Shown piece by piece: positions 1 to 10,019 of a DNA stretch of 64,000 bases. This DNA is from Promicromonospora thailandica. GTDB lineage: Bacteria > Actinomycetota > Actinomycetes > Actinomycetales > Cellulomonadaceae. The notes under the pieces were generated by a model. The model saw nothing but the letters and a program-made list of their open reading frames with translations. It made no database searches and was not told the origin of the DNA. Position numbers and translations under genes: made by a program. The DNA lies in the NCBI RefSeq assembly GCF_024171955.1, contig NZ_JAMTCS010000008.1:179446-243445 (forward strand), given 5' to 3'. Within the stretch, counting starts at the first letter, position 1. Each line of letters begins with the position of its first letter.

Positions 1-633
1 GACCTGCAGCGCGTTGTAGACCCCGACGGTGACCACGGCCGGGCGGGTGAGCGGCAGCGCGAGGCTCCACAGGGTGCGCCACTCCCCCGCCCCGTCCACC
101 TTCATCGACTCGAAGAGCTCGCCGGGCACGTCCCGCAGGAAGTTGGTCAGGATGAGCACGGACAGCGGGATCGCGAACGCGATGGAGGGCAGGATCAGCG
201 CCCAGAGGGTGTCGTAGAGGCCGAGCTGGATGATCAGGTAGTAGACGGGCACGATCGTGGCCTGGATCGGGATCGCGATGCCCAGCAGGAAGACCTGGAA
301 CAGGCGCGAGGCGCTGCGGCGCCGGGAGCGCACCACCACGTAGGCCGCCATGAGCGAGACGGCCAGGATCGCGACGACGGAGACGGCGGTGACGACCACC
401 GAGTTGCCGAAGTAGCGCGGGAAGTCGTTGGCCAGCACCGCCCCGTAGGCGTCGAGCGTGGGGCGCGAGGGCCACGACAGCGTGTTCTCGGCGTAGTAGT
501 CGTCGGTGGGGCGCAGGCTCGTGACGACGATGTAGTAGATCGGCAGGATGATGACGGCCAGCCAGACCCAGCCGGCCAGGCCGCCGACGACGTTGGGTGC
601 GGTGCGGGCCGCTCGTGCGGCGCGTGCGGGCAT
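1..633 (-). CDS. Carbohydrate ABC transporter permease, MalG/LacG type (3' end outside window)
   Basis: Inner-membrane subunit of a sugar importer. The protein starts at the ATG whose complement is at 631-633 and runs off the left edge, so about 210 residues are visible. A first membrane segment (around residues 20-40) is followed by the usual large first periplasmic loop. Further hydrophobic segments come next, then a permease EAA-like loop reading FESMKVDGAG that would contact the ATPase. This matches the binding-protein-dependent transport family (BPD_transp_1). The start codon overlaps the stop of the upstream permease (ATGA), so the two are translationally coupled. Substrate cannot be read from the permease; the LacI regulator and lipoprotein nearby suggest an oligosaccharide. 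No ATPase gene is present in the window; in actinobacteria a shared MsiK ATPase often serves such systems. Confidence 0.92.
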   Translation of the reverse strand, partial: MPARAARAARTAPNVVGGLAGWVWLAVIILPIYYIVVTSLRPTDDYYAENTLSWPSRPTLDAYGAVLANDFPRYFGNSVVVTAVSVVAILAVSLMAAYVVVRSRRRSASRLFQVFLLGIAIPIQATIVPVYYLIIQLGLYDTLWALILPSIAFAIPLSVLILTNFLRDVPGELFESMKVDGAGEWRTLWSLALPLTRPAVVTVGVYNALQV

Positions 634-1523
634 CAGACGCCCTCCATCTGGGACTCCATGCGGTTGGCTCCCGAGAGCCGGTTCAGCGCCAGCGAGACCC
701 CGAGGCCGACGACGACGAGGATCACCGCGATGACGCTCGCCCGGCCCATGTCGTAGCTGCGGAAGCCGGTCAGGTACATGTCCAGGGGCAGGATGCGGGT
801 CGCGTTGCCCGGGCCGCCGCCGGTCAGGACGAAGATGAGGTCGAAGTAGGTCAGCGAGCCGACGATCATCAGGGTCGAGGACGTGATGATCGTGTACTTC
901 AGCTGCGGCAGGGTGATGTGGAAGAACTGCTGCACCCGGCCGGCGCCGTCGAGCAGCGCCGCCTCGTACAGGGACGCCGGGATCTGGCGCACCCCGCCCT
1001 GGTAGAGCAGCGAGTGGAACGGGACGAAGCACCAGCCGATGACGAACAGCACCACCCACAGCGCGAGGTCGGGGTTGCCGATCCAGTCCTGGGCGAGCAG
1101 CGGCACGCCGAGCGCGGGGCCCAGGCCGAAGTTCGGGTCGAGCAGGGCGCGGAAGGCGATCGCCACGGCCGCCGCGGAGAACAGCAGCGGCAGGAAGTAC
1201 AGCACGGACAGCACGGCCCGGTAGCGCTGCCGGCCGGCCATGAAGACACCCAGGAGCAGGGACACCGGCGCCTGGAACAGCCAGGAGACGACGGTGACGA
1301 TCACCGTCAGCCGCATCGCGTTCAGCGTCACCGGATCGGTGAGGGTGCGCCCCCAGTTGTCCGCGCCCGCCCACACCGGGTCGCCCAGCCCGTCCCAGCT
1401 CATGAACGACAGCACGAGCACGCCGCCGAGCGGCACGACGGCGAACAGCCCGAACAGCGCGAGCGCCGGCGCGGCCATCCACAGCGACGGCCCCTGCGCC
1501 GGCGCAGGGGGCGCCACCGTCAC
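633..1523 (-). CDS. Carbohydrate ABC transporter permease, MalF/LacF type
   Basis: Partner inner-membrane subunit of the sugar importer, about 296 residues. The chosen start is the GTG at 1521-1523, which overlaps the TGA of the binding-protein gene (GTGA). The frame stays open far upstream but there it only shadows the binding protein. Six hydrophobic segments are apparent, beginning with MAAPALALFGLFAVVPLGG. The cytoplasmic EAA loop reads YEAALLDGAGRVQQFFHITL, the ATPase-docking motif. It lies in an operon of lipoprotein, this permease and the second permease with no intergenic space, so the three should be made in step. Length and motif are normal for the family. Confidence 0.93.
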   Translation of the reverse strand: MTVAPPAPAQGPSLWMAAPALALFGLFAVVPLGGVLVLSFMSWDGLGDPVWAGADNWGRTLTDPVTLNAMRLTVIVTVVSWLFQAPVSLLLGVFMAGRQRYRAVLSVLYFLPLLFSAAAVAIAFRALLDPNFGLGPALGVPLLAQDWIGNPDLALWVVLFVIGWCFVPFHSLLYQGGVRQIPASLYEAALLDGAGRVQQFFHITLPQLKYTIITSSTLMIVGSLTYFDLIFVLTGGGPGNATRILPLDMYLTGFRSYDMGRASVIAVILVVVGLGVSLALNRLSGANRMESQMEGV

Positions 1524-2833
1524 AGCGTCGCGTCCATCGCGTCGGAGAACTGCTGCGGGTCGAGCTGCCCGAGGAACAGCCCGCTCAGGTTGTCCAGCAG
1601 CTCCTGCGCCTGGGCGGGCGGCAGGGCCTGGTCCCAGGAGAGCTGGAAGTGCGGGGCGTCGCTGACGAGCCCGTAGACGAACGACAGGTAGTCGGCGTCG
1701 TCCTGCTCGGCGATCTTGTCCTCGAGGCCGACGACCGGCGGCACCGTGCCGATGGCGAGCAGGTCGTCGACGGCGTCGTCGTCGAGCACCTCGGTCCCGA
1801 TGAACTCCTGGGCCGTGGCCTGGGCCTCGGGTGAGGCGTCCGCGGAGACCGACCAGAAGTTGGACGGGTTGCCGACGATGTTGGCCGGGTCGCCGGCCCC
1901 GCCGTCGACCTCCGGGAACGAGGTGTAGCCCAGCCCGCCGGACTCCACGAGCTCGGGCGCACCCGCCACCAGGTCCGGGTACACCCAGCTGCCCTGCAGC
2001 AGGAAGCCCGCCTTGCCCGTCTGCACCAGGGCGGTGTCGCCGTTCTGGTCGGCGTTGACCGACCCGAAGGTGTCTCCGAACGCTCCCGCGTCGACCAGCT
2101 CCGTGATCTTCGTCGTGGCCTCGATGATCGCCGGGTCGGACCAGGCACCCTCCTTGCCGTCGAGCACGGCCTGGAAGACCTCCGGGCCGCCGATCCGGTC
2201 GGTCAGGTACTGGATCCACATCAGCTCCGGCCAGACGCTCTGTCCGGCCAGCGCGATCGGGATGACACCCTCGTCGCCGAGGGCGCCCACGGCGTCGAGC
2301 AGCTCGTCGTACGTGGTGGGGACCTCGACGCCCGCGGCGTCCAGGACCTCCTGGTTGTAGTACAGGACCACCGGCTGGCTGTGCGTGGTCGGCACGGCGT
2401 ACGTCGTCCCGTCGACCGTGCCGTTGTCGGCGACCGAGGGGATCAGCCGCTCCTGAAGGGCGGCCGCACTGTCGCCGAGGTCCACGACCCGCCCGTTCGC
2501 CACGTAGTCCTCGAGCGTGCCGCCCGCCCACGAGTAGATGAGGGTCGGCGCGTTGCCCGCACCGACCGCGGTGCGGATCTTCTCCTTGTACGCGTCGTTC
2601 GCGAAGTACTCGACGGCGAACTGCTCGTCCGGGTGGGCCTCGTTCCACGCGTCGAACTGCGCACCGAGCACGTCACCGCTCTCCCCGGTCAGCGCCCACG
2701 CGCTCGCCTGCCCCTCGGGGGCCTGTCCGGGCTGCCTGCCGCCGCCGCACGCGGCCAGCGCCGTCGCCACCGTCACCGCGGCGACCACGGCGGCCGCCCG
2801 TCGTCCGTTTCCCAGCGTGTTCCCGAGCCTCAT
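1520..2833 (-). CDS. Extracellular sugar-binding lipoprotein of ABC transporter
   Basis: Solute-binding protein of 437 residues, family 1 (SBP_bac_1). The start at 2833 was chosen because it gives a clean lipoprotein signal: RR in the n-region, a hydrophobic stretch and the lipobox LAAC with Cys29, followed by a Gly/Gln-rich linker. A TTG 54 bp upstream would add an Arg-rich extension and is less likely. The mature part has the two-lobe features of the family, for example the WAGGTLEDYVANG and GKAGFLLQGSW segments. It captures a sugar outside the membrane and delivers it to the permeases encoded immediately downstream. The gene is divergent from the LacI regulator, which probably represses it. 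The exact sugar is unknown. Confidence 0.92.
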   Translation of the reverse strand: MRLGNTLGNGRRAAAVVAAVTVATALAACGGGRQPGQAPEGQASAWALTGESGDVLGAQFDAWNEAHPDEQFAVEYFANDAYKEKIRTAVGAGNAPTLIYSWAGGTLEDYVANGRVVDLGDSAAALQERLIPSVADNGTVDGTTYAVPTTHSQPVVLYYNQEVLDAAGVEVPTTYDELLDAVGALGDEGVIPIALAGQSVWPELMWIQYLTDRIGGPEVFQAVLDGKEGAWSDPAIIEATTKITELVDAGAFGDTFGSVNADQNGDTALVQTGKAGFLLQGSWVYPDLVAGAPELVESGGLGYTSFPEVDGGAGDPANIVGNPSNFWSVSADASPEAQATAQEFIGTEVLDDDAVDDLLAIGTVPPVVGLEDKIAEQDDADYLSFVYGLVSDAPHFQLSWDQALPPAQAQELLDNLSGLFLGQLDPQQFSDAMDATL

Positions 2834-3022
2834 CGTCCGAGTCCTCTCCGGCCGACGTCGTCGTCGACCGCTCTGAAATAGTTTCAACGAGTTTCCTGGA
2901 GCGCCTTCGACCGTAGGGAGAGGCCTTTCACCCTGTCAATGACTCAGGGGCCTACACACGCGACAAGTCGACGAAACTTTTTCCGGACCATAGAGTGGGG
3001 ACGTCCACCACGAGGAGGTGCC
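2834..3022. promoter_or_regulatory. Divergent promoter region with candidate LacI operator
   Basis: This spacer separates the sugar transporter operon from the LacI regulator. Position 2874-2886 reads TGAAATAGTTTCA, with 5-bp arms TGAAA/TTTCA around TAG, similar to the TTGAAAC-type half sites of LacI proteins. On the minus strand GAAACT occurs twice about 10 bp apart, once within this palindrome and once just beyond it, and the same hexamer appears on the plus strand in the CGACGAAACTTTTT segment near 2970. An AGGAGG Shine-Dalgarno sequence precedes the lacI ATG at 3023. Operator function is inferred from position and symmetry only. Confidence 0.5.
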
Positions 3023-4060
3023 ATGGACCGCAGCGGGACGGCAGCGCGACCCACGCTCGAACAGGTGGCCCGGGCCGCCGGCGTCTCGAAGGCCACGGCG
3101 TCCAAGGTGCTCAACCACCGCCCGCACATCTCGGAGCAGACCCGCCGACGGGTGGAGCAGGCGATCGACGAGCTCGGCTACGTCCCGACCACCGGACCGC
3201 GCGAGCGCGACCGGCTGCGCAAGGTCAACGTCGTCTTCAGCACGCTCGCCAACCTCTACTCGATGCACGTGCTGGAGGGGATCGTCGCGGCGGCGCACGC
3301 GCAGCACGTCGAGGTGCTCGTCGACCGGACCGACCCGGCCCAGGAGGACGGGCCGCTCTCGCCGGCCTGGAGCCGCCGCATGGCAGCGCAGGAGCACGTG
3401 GGCGTCATCGCCGTGACGGCGGAGCTCACCGCCGAGCAGCGGGACCAGATCAGCGCGCTCGGGCTCAGCGTCGTCCTGATCGACCCTCTCAACCCGCTCG
3501 ACGACGAGGTGGTCTCGGTGGGGGCGACGAACTTCACCGGGGGCCTGCAGGCCACCCGGCACCTCCTGGACCTGGGTCATCGCCGCATCGCGTACGCGGG
3601 CGGCCCGCCCGGCTCCGTCGCCTCGCACGAGCGCCTGCAGGGCTACCTCAGCGCGATGTCGTCGGCCTCGGCGCCGGTCGACCCGGCGCTCGTGCTCGCC
3701 GGCGAGTTCACCGTCCCCGCGGGCCTCGAGATGGCGGGCGTGCTCCTCGACGGGCCCCACCCGCCCACCGCGATCTTCGCCGGGTGCGACGCCTCGGCGC
3801 TCGGTGTGATCGAGGCGGCCCGCCAGCGCGGCCTGCGCGTGCCGCAGGACCTGTCCGTCGTCGGATTCGACGACACCGCCATGGCGGTGTCCAGCGCTCC
3901 CCCGCTGACCACCGTGCGCCAGCCCATCAGCGACATGGGCCGGGTCGCGCTGCGCACCCTGCTGCAGCAGGCGCGCGGCGAACGGGCTGACTCCCACCAC
4001 GTGCAGCTGTCGACCCAGCTCGTGGTCCGCGGCTCCACGGCCGCGCCGGCCCGTCCGTAG
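3023..4060 (+). CDS. LacI family transcriptional regulator
   Basis: DNA-binding regulator of 345 residues. The ATG at 3023 follows AGGAGG with good spacing; an earlier in-frame ATG at 2939 lacks this and would add 28 unlike residues. The N-terminal LacI helix-turn-helix is clear (TLEQVARAAGVSKATASKVL followed by the hinge region NHRPHIS). The remaining 280 residues form the periplasmic-binding-protein-like effector domain, ending in the typical PPLTTVRQPISDMGR segment. It is divergent from the sugar ABC operon and is expected to repress it until its sugar ligand binds. Confidence 0.93.
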   Translation: MDRSGTAARPTLEQVARAAGVSKATASKVLNHRPHISEQTRRRVEQAIDELGYVPTTGPRERDRLRKVNVVFSTLANLYSMHVLEGIVAAAHAQHVEVLVDRTDPAQEDGPLSPAWSRRMAAQEHVGVIAVTAELTAEQRDQISALGLSVVLIDPLNPLDDEVVSVGATNFTGGLQATRHLLDLGHRRIAYAGGPPGSVASHERLQGYLSAMSSASAPVDPALVLAGEFTVPAGLEMAGVLLDGPHPPTAIFAGCDASALGVIEAARQRGLRVPQDLSVVGFDDTAMAVSSAPPLTTVRQPISDMGRVALRTLLQQARGERADSHHVQLSTQLVVRGSTAAPARP

Positions 4061-4103
4061 CCGGCCGGCTGTGCCGGTCCGGGACGGTCCGGGGCGGTCC
4101 GGA

Positions 4104-4526
4104 TCAGTGCAGCTCGTCGCGGACCGCGGCGACCGCCTCCACCTCCACGAGCTGGCCGGGGTACCCGAGCACCGTGACGCCCAGCAGCGTGCCGGGCGGC
4201 TCGTGGCCGGAGAACGCCTCGTGCACCACGTCCCAGGCGGCGACCAGCTCCTCGCGGTCGGTCGTGGCGACCAGGACCCGGATGTTGAGCACGTCCACGA
4301 GCCGGGCGCCGGCCGCGTCGAGCGCGACCGTCAGGTTCGACATGGCGTGCGCGGCCTGGCCGGGGACGTCGCCCGGCAGGCTGACGTCCCCGTCCTGGTC
4401 GATCGGGCACGCCCCGGCGAGGAACACCGGGCGGGAGCCGGCAGGCACCGTCGCCGCGTACGCGTACGGCCGGGACCGCGACACGCGCACGTCGGCCGTG
4501 GGAGCGGCTGCGCCGCAGGTCGGCAT
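4104..4526 (-). CDS. RidA/YjgF family protein (enamine/imine deaminase-like)
   Basis: Small cytosolic protein of 140 residues from the RidA (YER057c/UK114) superfamily, whose best-known members hydrolyse reactive enamines and imines. Visible family features are GACPIDQDGDVSLPGD, AAHAMSNLTVALDAAGA and the VLNIRVLVATTDRE segment. The start at 4526 gives a normal length; upstream residues are Arg-rich and unlikely. It is divergent from the hydrolase gene with only 11 bp between start codons, so the two promoters must overlap. The start codon coincides with the first base of the candidate -10 of that hydrolase. Substrate is unknown; RidA members vary widely. Confidence 0.82.
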   Translation of the reverse strand: MPTCGAAAPTADVRVSRSRPYAYAATVPAGSRPVFLAGACPIDQDGDVSLPGDVPGQAAHAMSNLTVALDAAGARLVDVLNIRVLVATTDREELVAAWDVVHEAFSGHEPPGTLLGVTVLGYPGQLVEVEAVAAVRDELH

Positions 4527-4537
4527 ACGATCCGCAG

Positions 4538-5512
4538 GTGCCTGGTTCCCCCGACGTCGCGCTCGACTGGCGTACCGACCATCTGCTCGGCGCACCGTTC
4601 CAGGAGGCCCCGCTCGGGCCGGCCACGCTGGTCCGCTACCCGCACCCGCCCGACGCGCCCGCCCCGCGCGTCGCCGTCGTCCACGTGCACGGCTACAACG
4701 ACTACTTCTTCCAGGAGCACCTGGCCCGCGCGTTCGCCGCCGCCGGGTACGCGTTCTACGCCGTCGACCTGCGCGCCGCGGGGCGGTCGCTGCGGCCCGG
4801 CCAGCTGCCGCACTTCGTGATGGACCTGCGCGAGCAGGCCACCGACATCGCCGCGGCGTCGCGCACCGTGCGGGGCCTGGAGCCGGGGCTGCCGCTCGTC
4901 GTGCACGCGCACTCCACGGGCGGGCTGACCGCCGCGCTGTGGGCGCACGCGCACCGCAACGCCGCGGGAGCCGACGCCGGGCCCGACCTGCTGGTGCTCG
5001 ACTCCCCGTTCCTGGACCTGCGCGCCCCGCAGTGGAAGCGCACCGTCGGCACCCGGTTCCTGGACACGGTGGGACACCTCGCGGCGACCGCGATCGTCAA
5101 CGACGGCCCGTCCCGGTACGCCGAGCACCTGCTGGCCGCGAACGGCGGACGCTGGCAGTTCGACACGACCCTCAAGCGCCCCGAGGGAGTGCCCAGCCGG
5201 GTCGGCTGGTTCGTCGCCGTGCGCCGCGGGCAGGCGCGCGTCGCCGCGGGCCTGGAGATCGCGTGCCCGGTGCTGCTGGCCCGGTCCGACACGTCGGGGC
5301 CCGACACGCTCGACAACCCGCTGCTCGACGCGCAGGACACGGTGCTCGACGTCGAGCAGATGGCCGCCCTCGTCCCCTGCCTCGGCGCTGACGTCACCGA
5401 GCTGGTCGTGCCCGGCGGCGTGCACGACCTCACGCTCTCGGCACGCGGTCCGCGCGAAGCCTACCTGCACGGCATGCTCCAATGGGCGGACAGCCGACTG
5501 ACCGACACGTGA
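4538..5512 (+). CDS. Alpha/beta hydrolase (serine aminopeptidase S33 / lysophospholipase-like)
   Basis: Predicted cytosolic hydrolase of 324 residues with the Hydrolase_4 (S33) look of monoacylglycerol lipases. It has the oxyanion-region HGYNDYFFQEHLARAF, then a nucleophile elbow HAHSTGG with Ser126, the LLVLDSPFLDLR strand, and a C-terminal GGVHDLTLS that likely supplies the catalytic His. The GTG start at 4538 lies 6 nt after TACGAT (4526-4531), so translation is probably leaderless. It ends one base before the next gene, a glycerophosphodiester phosphodiesterase. That pairing supports a role in breaking down glycerolipids or their products. Actual substrate is not shown. Confidence 0.82.
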   Translation: MPGSPDVALDWRTDHLLGAPFQEAPLGPATLVRYPHPPDAPAPRVAVVHVHGYNDYFFQEHLARAFAAAGYAFYAVDLRAAGRSLRPGQLPHFVMDLREQATDIAAASRTVRGLEPGLPLVVHAHSTGGLTAALWAHAHRNAAGADAGPDLLVLDSPFLDLRAPQWKRTVGTRFLDTVGHLAATAIVNDGPSRYAEHLLAANGGRWQFDTTLKRPEGVPSRVGWFVAVRRGQARVAAGLEIACPVLLARSDTSGPDTLDNPLLDAQDTVLDVEQMAALVPCLGADVTELVVPGGVHDLTLSARGPREAYLHGMLQWADSRLTDT

Positions 5513-5513
5513 G

Positions 5514-6296
5514 GTGCAGCAAGTGACCTATTTCGAGGGGCCGTTCCAGGCCCTCGCCCACCGCGGCTTCGCGCACGCCTCGGCGGGCACCGAGGGCCTG
5601 GAGAACTCGCTCGCGGCCTTCGGCGCCGCCGTCGACCTGGGCTACCGGTACGTGGAGACCGACGCGCACGGCACGGTCGACGGCGTCGCGGTGGCCCTGC
5701 ACGACGAGTCCCTGGACCGCACCACCGACGGCACCGGCCTGGTGGCCGAGCTGCCGTGGTCCGAGGTGTCCGAGGCGCGGATCGGCGGCGTCGAACCCGT
5801 GCCCCTGCTGGAGGACGTGCTGGCCGGCTGGCCCGACCTGCGGGTCAACATCGACGTCAAGCACACCTCCGGCGTCGGCCCGGTCGCCCGGGCCGTCGAG
5901 CGGACGGCGTCCTGGGACCGCGTGTGCGTCACCTCCTTCGACCCGGCCCGACGGCGCGCCACGCTGGCCCGGCTCTCCCGGCCCGTGGCGACGTCGGCGG
6001 GCCGCAAGGAGATCGCGCGCTTCCTCGCCGGGGTGCGCCTGCGCGTGCGCCCCCTGTCCCGCATCGCCCTCGAGCACGTGGACGCGCTCCAGGTGCCCGT
6101 GCGCGAGGACCGGGTGCGGGTCGTGGACCCTGCCTCGATCGCCGCGGCCCACGCGCTCGGCAAGCGGGTGCACGTCTGGACGGTCAACGACACCGCCGAG
6201 ATGGAGCGCCTGATCGACGAGGGCGTGGACGGGCTGGTCACCGACCGCGCGGACCTGCTCAAGGAGGTGCTGGTCCGGCGCGGGCTGTGGGAGTGA
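5514..6296 (+). CDS. Glycerophosphodiester phosphodiesterase family protein
   Basis: TIM-barrel phosphodiesterase of 260 residues that is expected to hydrolyse glycerophosphodiesters to glycerol-3-phosphate and an alcohol. Family catalytic features are present: AHRGFAHAS near residue 14, then ENSLAAFGAAVDLGYRYVE with the metal-binding E-x-D (ETDAHGT), the HDESLDRTTDGTG segment, NIDVKH and a final WTVND. There is no signal peptide, so it is probably cytosolic. The start GTG at 5514 sits right behind the upstream stop; a second GTG at 5523 is an alternative. It forms an operon with the alpha/beta hydrolase. Confidence 0.93.
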   Translation: MQQVTYFEGPFQALAHRGFAHASAGTEGLENSLAAFGAAVDLGYRYVETDAHGTVDGVAVALHDESLDRTTDGTGLVAELPWSEVSEARIGGVEPVPLLEDVLAGWPDLRVNIDVKHTSGVGPVARAVERTASWDRVCVTSFDPARRRATLARLSRPVATSAGRKEIARFLAGVRLRVRPLSRIALEHVDALQVPVREDRVRVVDPASIAAAHALGKRVHVWTVNDTAEMERLIDEGVDGLVTDRADLLKEVLVRRGLWE

Positions 6297-6315
6297 GGCG
6301 AGGCCGGGGCGCACC

Positions 6316-7086
6316 TCACTCGCAGCCGACGCCGTCCCCGTCACGGTCCAGGTGGGAGGCGTAGCCGGGATCGCCCGCGTAGACAGGGGCCGCACCGGCG
6401 GCGCGCGCCGCGTCGCAGTTCTCGTAGTACACCGACCCGCCGGAGTCCTCCTCCGTCGTCCCGGTGCCGCCGCCCGACGCGAATGCGGCCGCCTCGGCCG
6501 ACTCCACCGCGTCCTCGCGTTCCGCGACCTCGGACTCCCGTGTCTCGACCTGCGTCTCAGCGGTCTCGACCGCGGCCTCGCGCTCCTTCAGCACCGTCTC
6601 CTTCTCCTTCACGCCCGAGACGCGCGCCGCCAGGTCCTTCTTCCCGGTGGCCAGTGCCGCCTGGTCCGCCTCCAGGGCCTCCCGCTCCTCGGCGAGCGCG
6701 GCGACCTGCGCCTCGGCCCGGGTGCGGGCATCGGCCGCCTCGGCCTCCGCGTCCTCCACGGCCGCGGACGCCGACGCCTCCGCGCGGGCCACCGCGTCCC
6801 CGGTCTGTCCGGCGCTGCCCGCCGCGATGCCGAGGCAGAAGACCACGACGGCACCGACAGCGCTCGCGGCGACGACGAGGGGACGCCGCCGCGAGCGCGC
6901 GCTCGGCTCTCCTGGGACGTCGACGGCCACGGCGTCGCTGCCGATCAGCGCCGTGTCGGGCACCTCGACCCAGAGCTGCCAGCCGGCGGGCACGGTCCAC
7001 TCGGGGTTGGGCTGCCAGTCCGCGTCCGGCGTCCATCCCGCCGGCGGAGCGGGCCAGGTGGGTGGGAGGTTGTAGACCTTGCGCAT
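6316..7086 (-). CDS. Membrane-anchored coiled-coil protein with C-terminal Excalibur calcium-binding domain
   Basis: Protein of 256 residues with four parts. Residues 1-45 are Pro/Trp-rich and cytosolic (PPTWPAPPAGWTPDADWQP). One membrane helix follows an Arg cluster (RRRPLVVAASAVGAVVVFCL). A long Ala/Glu coiled coil of about 110 residues is rich in REALEAD- and KEKETVLKERE-type heptads. The last 40 residues are an Excalibur domain with YYENCDAARAAGAAPVYAG and the D-x-D-x-DG loop DRDGDGVGCE. The start at 7086 gives the conserved MRKVYNLPP beginning. The coil and calcium motif are predicted to be outside the membrane. Function is unknown. The gene is convergent with the phosphodiesterase and only 19 bp away. 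Confidence 0.8.
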   Translation of the reverse strand: MRKVYNLPPTWPAPPAGWTPDADWQPNPEWTVPAGWQLWVEVPDTALIGSDAVAVDVPGEPSARSRRRPLVVAASAVGAVVVFCLGIAAGSAGQTGDAVARAEASASAAVEDAEAEAADARTRAEAQVAALAEEREALEADQAALATGKKDLAARVSGVKEKETVLKEREAAVETAETQVETRESEVAEREDAVESAEAAAFASGGGTGTTEEDSGGSVYYENCDAARAAGAAPVYAGDPGYASHLDRDGDGVGCE

Positions 7087-7227
7087 GGGGGCTCCTCTCG
7101 GTCGGCGCCCGTGCGGACGCGACGTGTGCTCCCCTGCCCCGGGAACGCTAGACCTGTGACCGGCGCGGACGCCCGGTAAGTCGGCCAAGATCACCCGGAC
7201 TCCCCGTCACCGGGCGGGTACCGCCGG

Positions 7228-8130
7228 TCAGGATCCGCCGCCCGAGTCACCGCCGCCACCGGAGTCGCCGCCGCCCCAGCCGCCCGAGTCGCCGCCCCAG
7301 CCGCTGGGCCCGCCGCCGTCCCCCGAGCCTGACCCCGTGCCTGATCCCGTGCCTGGCGTGCTCGACCACGTGGGGTCGCTGCCCCAGGTGTCGCCGCCGG
7401 TCCACCCGTCGTCGCCCGACCAGGCGTCCCGGCTCCGGCCGCCGGACCAGCCGCTGTCGGGCACGACACCGGTGTCGCCGTACGGTCTGCCCGGGCCGGC
7501 GCCCACGACACCGGCCTGCGCGCCGCCGTCGTCGGTCGCGGGGACCGGACGCCGCGCGTCCGCACGCCCGCCGCGCTCCGTACCGGCCCTGCCTCCGGTG
7601 CTTCCCCCGGCGCCGGGCGCCGCCCGGTTGCCCAGGCGGGTGCTGACCGCCCACAGTGTCTGCCCGCCCGCGGTGAGGATCCGGGCGGGTCCTTCGACCC
7701 GTTCGCCGTCGAACAGCTCGACGGACGCCGATCCCTGCCCCAGGGCGTCGGTGGACGTGCCCGTGGCGAACAGCAGGTGGAGGTAGCGCTCCTCGCCGCG
7801 GTGGCGCACCACGACGGTGCGCATCGGCCGGCCCGCGACCGTGCGCTCCTGTGCGACCGCCACGCCGGGCAGCGTGAGGGAGACGGCGCCGCGCGCCGCA
7901 CGGCTCCAGGCGGCGCGGTTGCGGACGACGCGCCGCAGCTGCACGCCCACCAGGACGAGGCCGCCCAGGACCACCAGGAGGACGAAGACCCGCACCGGCG
8001 ACGCGTCGTCGGGCAGGAGGGGCCACACGCTCCAGCTCATGACGCCGATGACGACCAGCCGGAACACCAGGGTGAAGAAGCCGCGCCGGCCGGCCTGGCG
8101 CGCGGCTCGGAAGGCGGGGTCGAGATTCAC
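7228..8130 (-). CDS. Hypothetical membrane protein with Gly/Ser/Trp-rich tail
   Basis: Unrecognised protein of 300 residues. Two membrane helices (about residues 18-38 and 47-65) precede a compact domain of about 110 residues with strands such as RTVVVRHRGEERYLHLLFAT. The C-terminal third is low complexity, rich in Gly, Ser, Asp and Trp, and ends in DSGGGGDSGGGS. The GTG at 8130 lies 7 nt after TATCCT on the minus strand, suggesting a leaderless start. It is preceded by the large hairpin that ends the aro operon and so is probably its own unit. The tail could be a disordered surface-exposed or phase-separating region, but nothing shows this directly. Confidence 0.62.
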   Translation of the reverse strand: MNLDPAFRAARQAGRRGFFTLVFRLVVIGVMSWSVWPLLPDDASPVRVFVLLVVLGGLVLVGVQLRRVVRNRAAWSRAARGAVSLTLPGVAVAQERTVAGRPMRTVVVRHRGEERYLHLLFATGTSTDALGQGSASVELFDGERVEGPARILTAGGQTLWAVSTRLGNRAAPGAGGSTGGRAGTERGGRADARRPVPATDDGGAQAGVVGAGPGRPYGDTGVVPDSGWSGGRSRDAWSGDDGWTGGDTWGSDPTWSSTPGTGSGTGSGSGDGGGPSGWGGDSGGWGGGDSGGGGDSGGGS

Positions 8131-8175
8131 GACTCCGAGGATAATGTCCGGTTCGCCCGGAACGGTGTCACGCCA

Positions 8176-8247
8176 CTCCCCTTCGAGACCGAGGTTGCTT
8201 CGCTTTGAGGCGGCTCACAGCGAAGCAACCTCGGTCTCGAAGGGGAG
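8176..8247 (-). terminator. 29-bp perfect inverted repeat at the end of the aro operon
   Basis: Left arm 8176-8204 (beginning CTCCCCTTCGAGACC) and right arm 8219-8247 are perfect reverse complements of 29 bp with a 14-nt loop. It lies 24 bp after the aroB stop on the transcribed strand and before the next gene's promoter, so a terminator role is natural. The stem is far longer than needed for termination and lacks a T-run. Confidence 0.65.
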
Positions 8248-8270
8248 GACGGCGGGGCCGGGCGGGCGGG

Positions 8271-9440
<1,170 letters not shown>

Positions 9441-10019
9441 TCAGTTCTCGTGCTTCGGGTCGGCCAGCTCCGCGGCGACCAGCTCGAGGCCGAGGGCCTC
9501 GACGATCTCGCGTGCCACGTGCTCGCCGGGGCGCTCGCTCGACACGACGGTCAGGGTCGCGAGCCGCTCGTAGGTGGGCCGTCGCTCGGTCATCAGCTTC
9601 TGCCACTGCGCCCGCGGGTTGCCCAGCAGCAGGGGCCGGGCCTGGTTCATGCCGACGCGCTGGGCGGCGATGGCGAGGGGCACGTCCAGGAAGACGACGT
9701 GCCCGCCGTCCGCCGCGTACGCCTCGAGCGCCGCCTGCGTGGCCGGGTTCATCACGGCGCCGCCACCGAGCGAGAGGACGCCGTCGTGCTCCGCGAGCGC
9801 GGTGAGCACCGCCTCGCGCTCCAGCTCGCGGAAGCGGGGCTCGCCGTCGTCCACGAAGATCTCGCTGACGGGCTTGCCCGCGCCCGCCTCGACGTCCGCG
9901 TCGGTGTCCCGGACGGTCAGGCCGAGCCCGGCGGCCAGGATGCGGCCGACCTTGGACTTGCCCGACCCCGGGGGGCCGATCATGACGACGACGGGCCGGG
10001 TGCCGGACGACGCCGTCAC
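9441..10019 (-). CDS. aroK: Shikimate kinase
   Basis: Phosphorylates shikimate at the 3-hydroxyl using ATP. The 192-residue protein has the P-loop [16 protein letters not shown], the shikimate-binding RDTDADVE and a [13 protein letters not shown] segment, the GGGAVMNP loop and the lid [10 protein letters not shown], then RRPTYERLA. The start GTG at 10017-10019 overlaps the aroC stop (GTGA). The reading frame is open much further upstream only as a shadow of aroC. It sits between aroC and aroB. Confidence 0.96.
   Translation of the reverse strand: MTASSGTRPVVVMIGPPGSGKSKVGRILAAGLGLTVRDTDADVEAGAGKPVSEIFVDDGEPRFRELEREAVLTALAEHDGVLSLGGGAVMNPATQAALEAYAADGGHVVFLDVPLAIAAQRVGMNQARPLLLGNPRAQWQKLMTERRPTYERLATLTVVSSERPGEHVAREIVEALGLELVAAELADPKHEN

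Noticed and set aside
597..1676. Plus-strand frame opposite the transporter permease
   Set aside because: The product is His/Gln/Arg-rich with no homology-like pattern; the permease is convincing.
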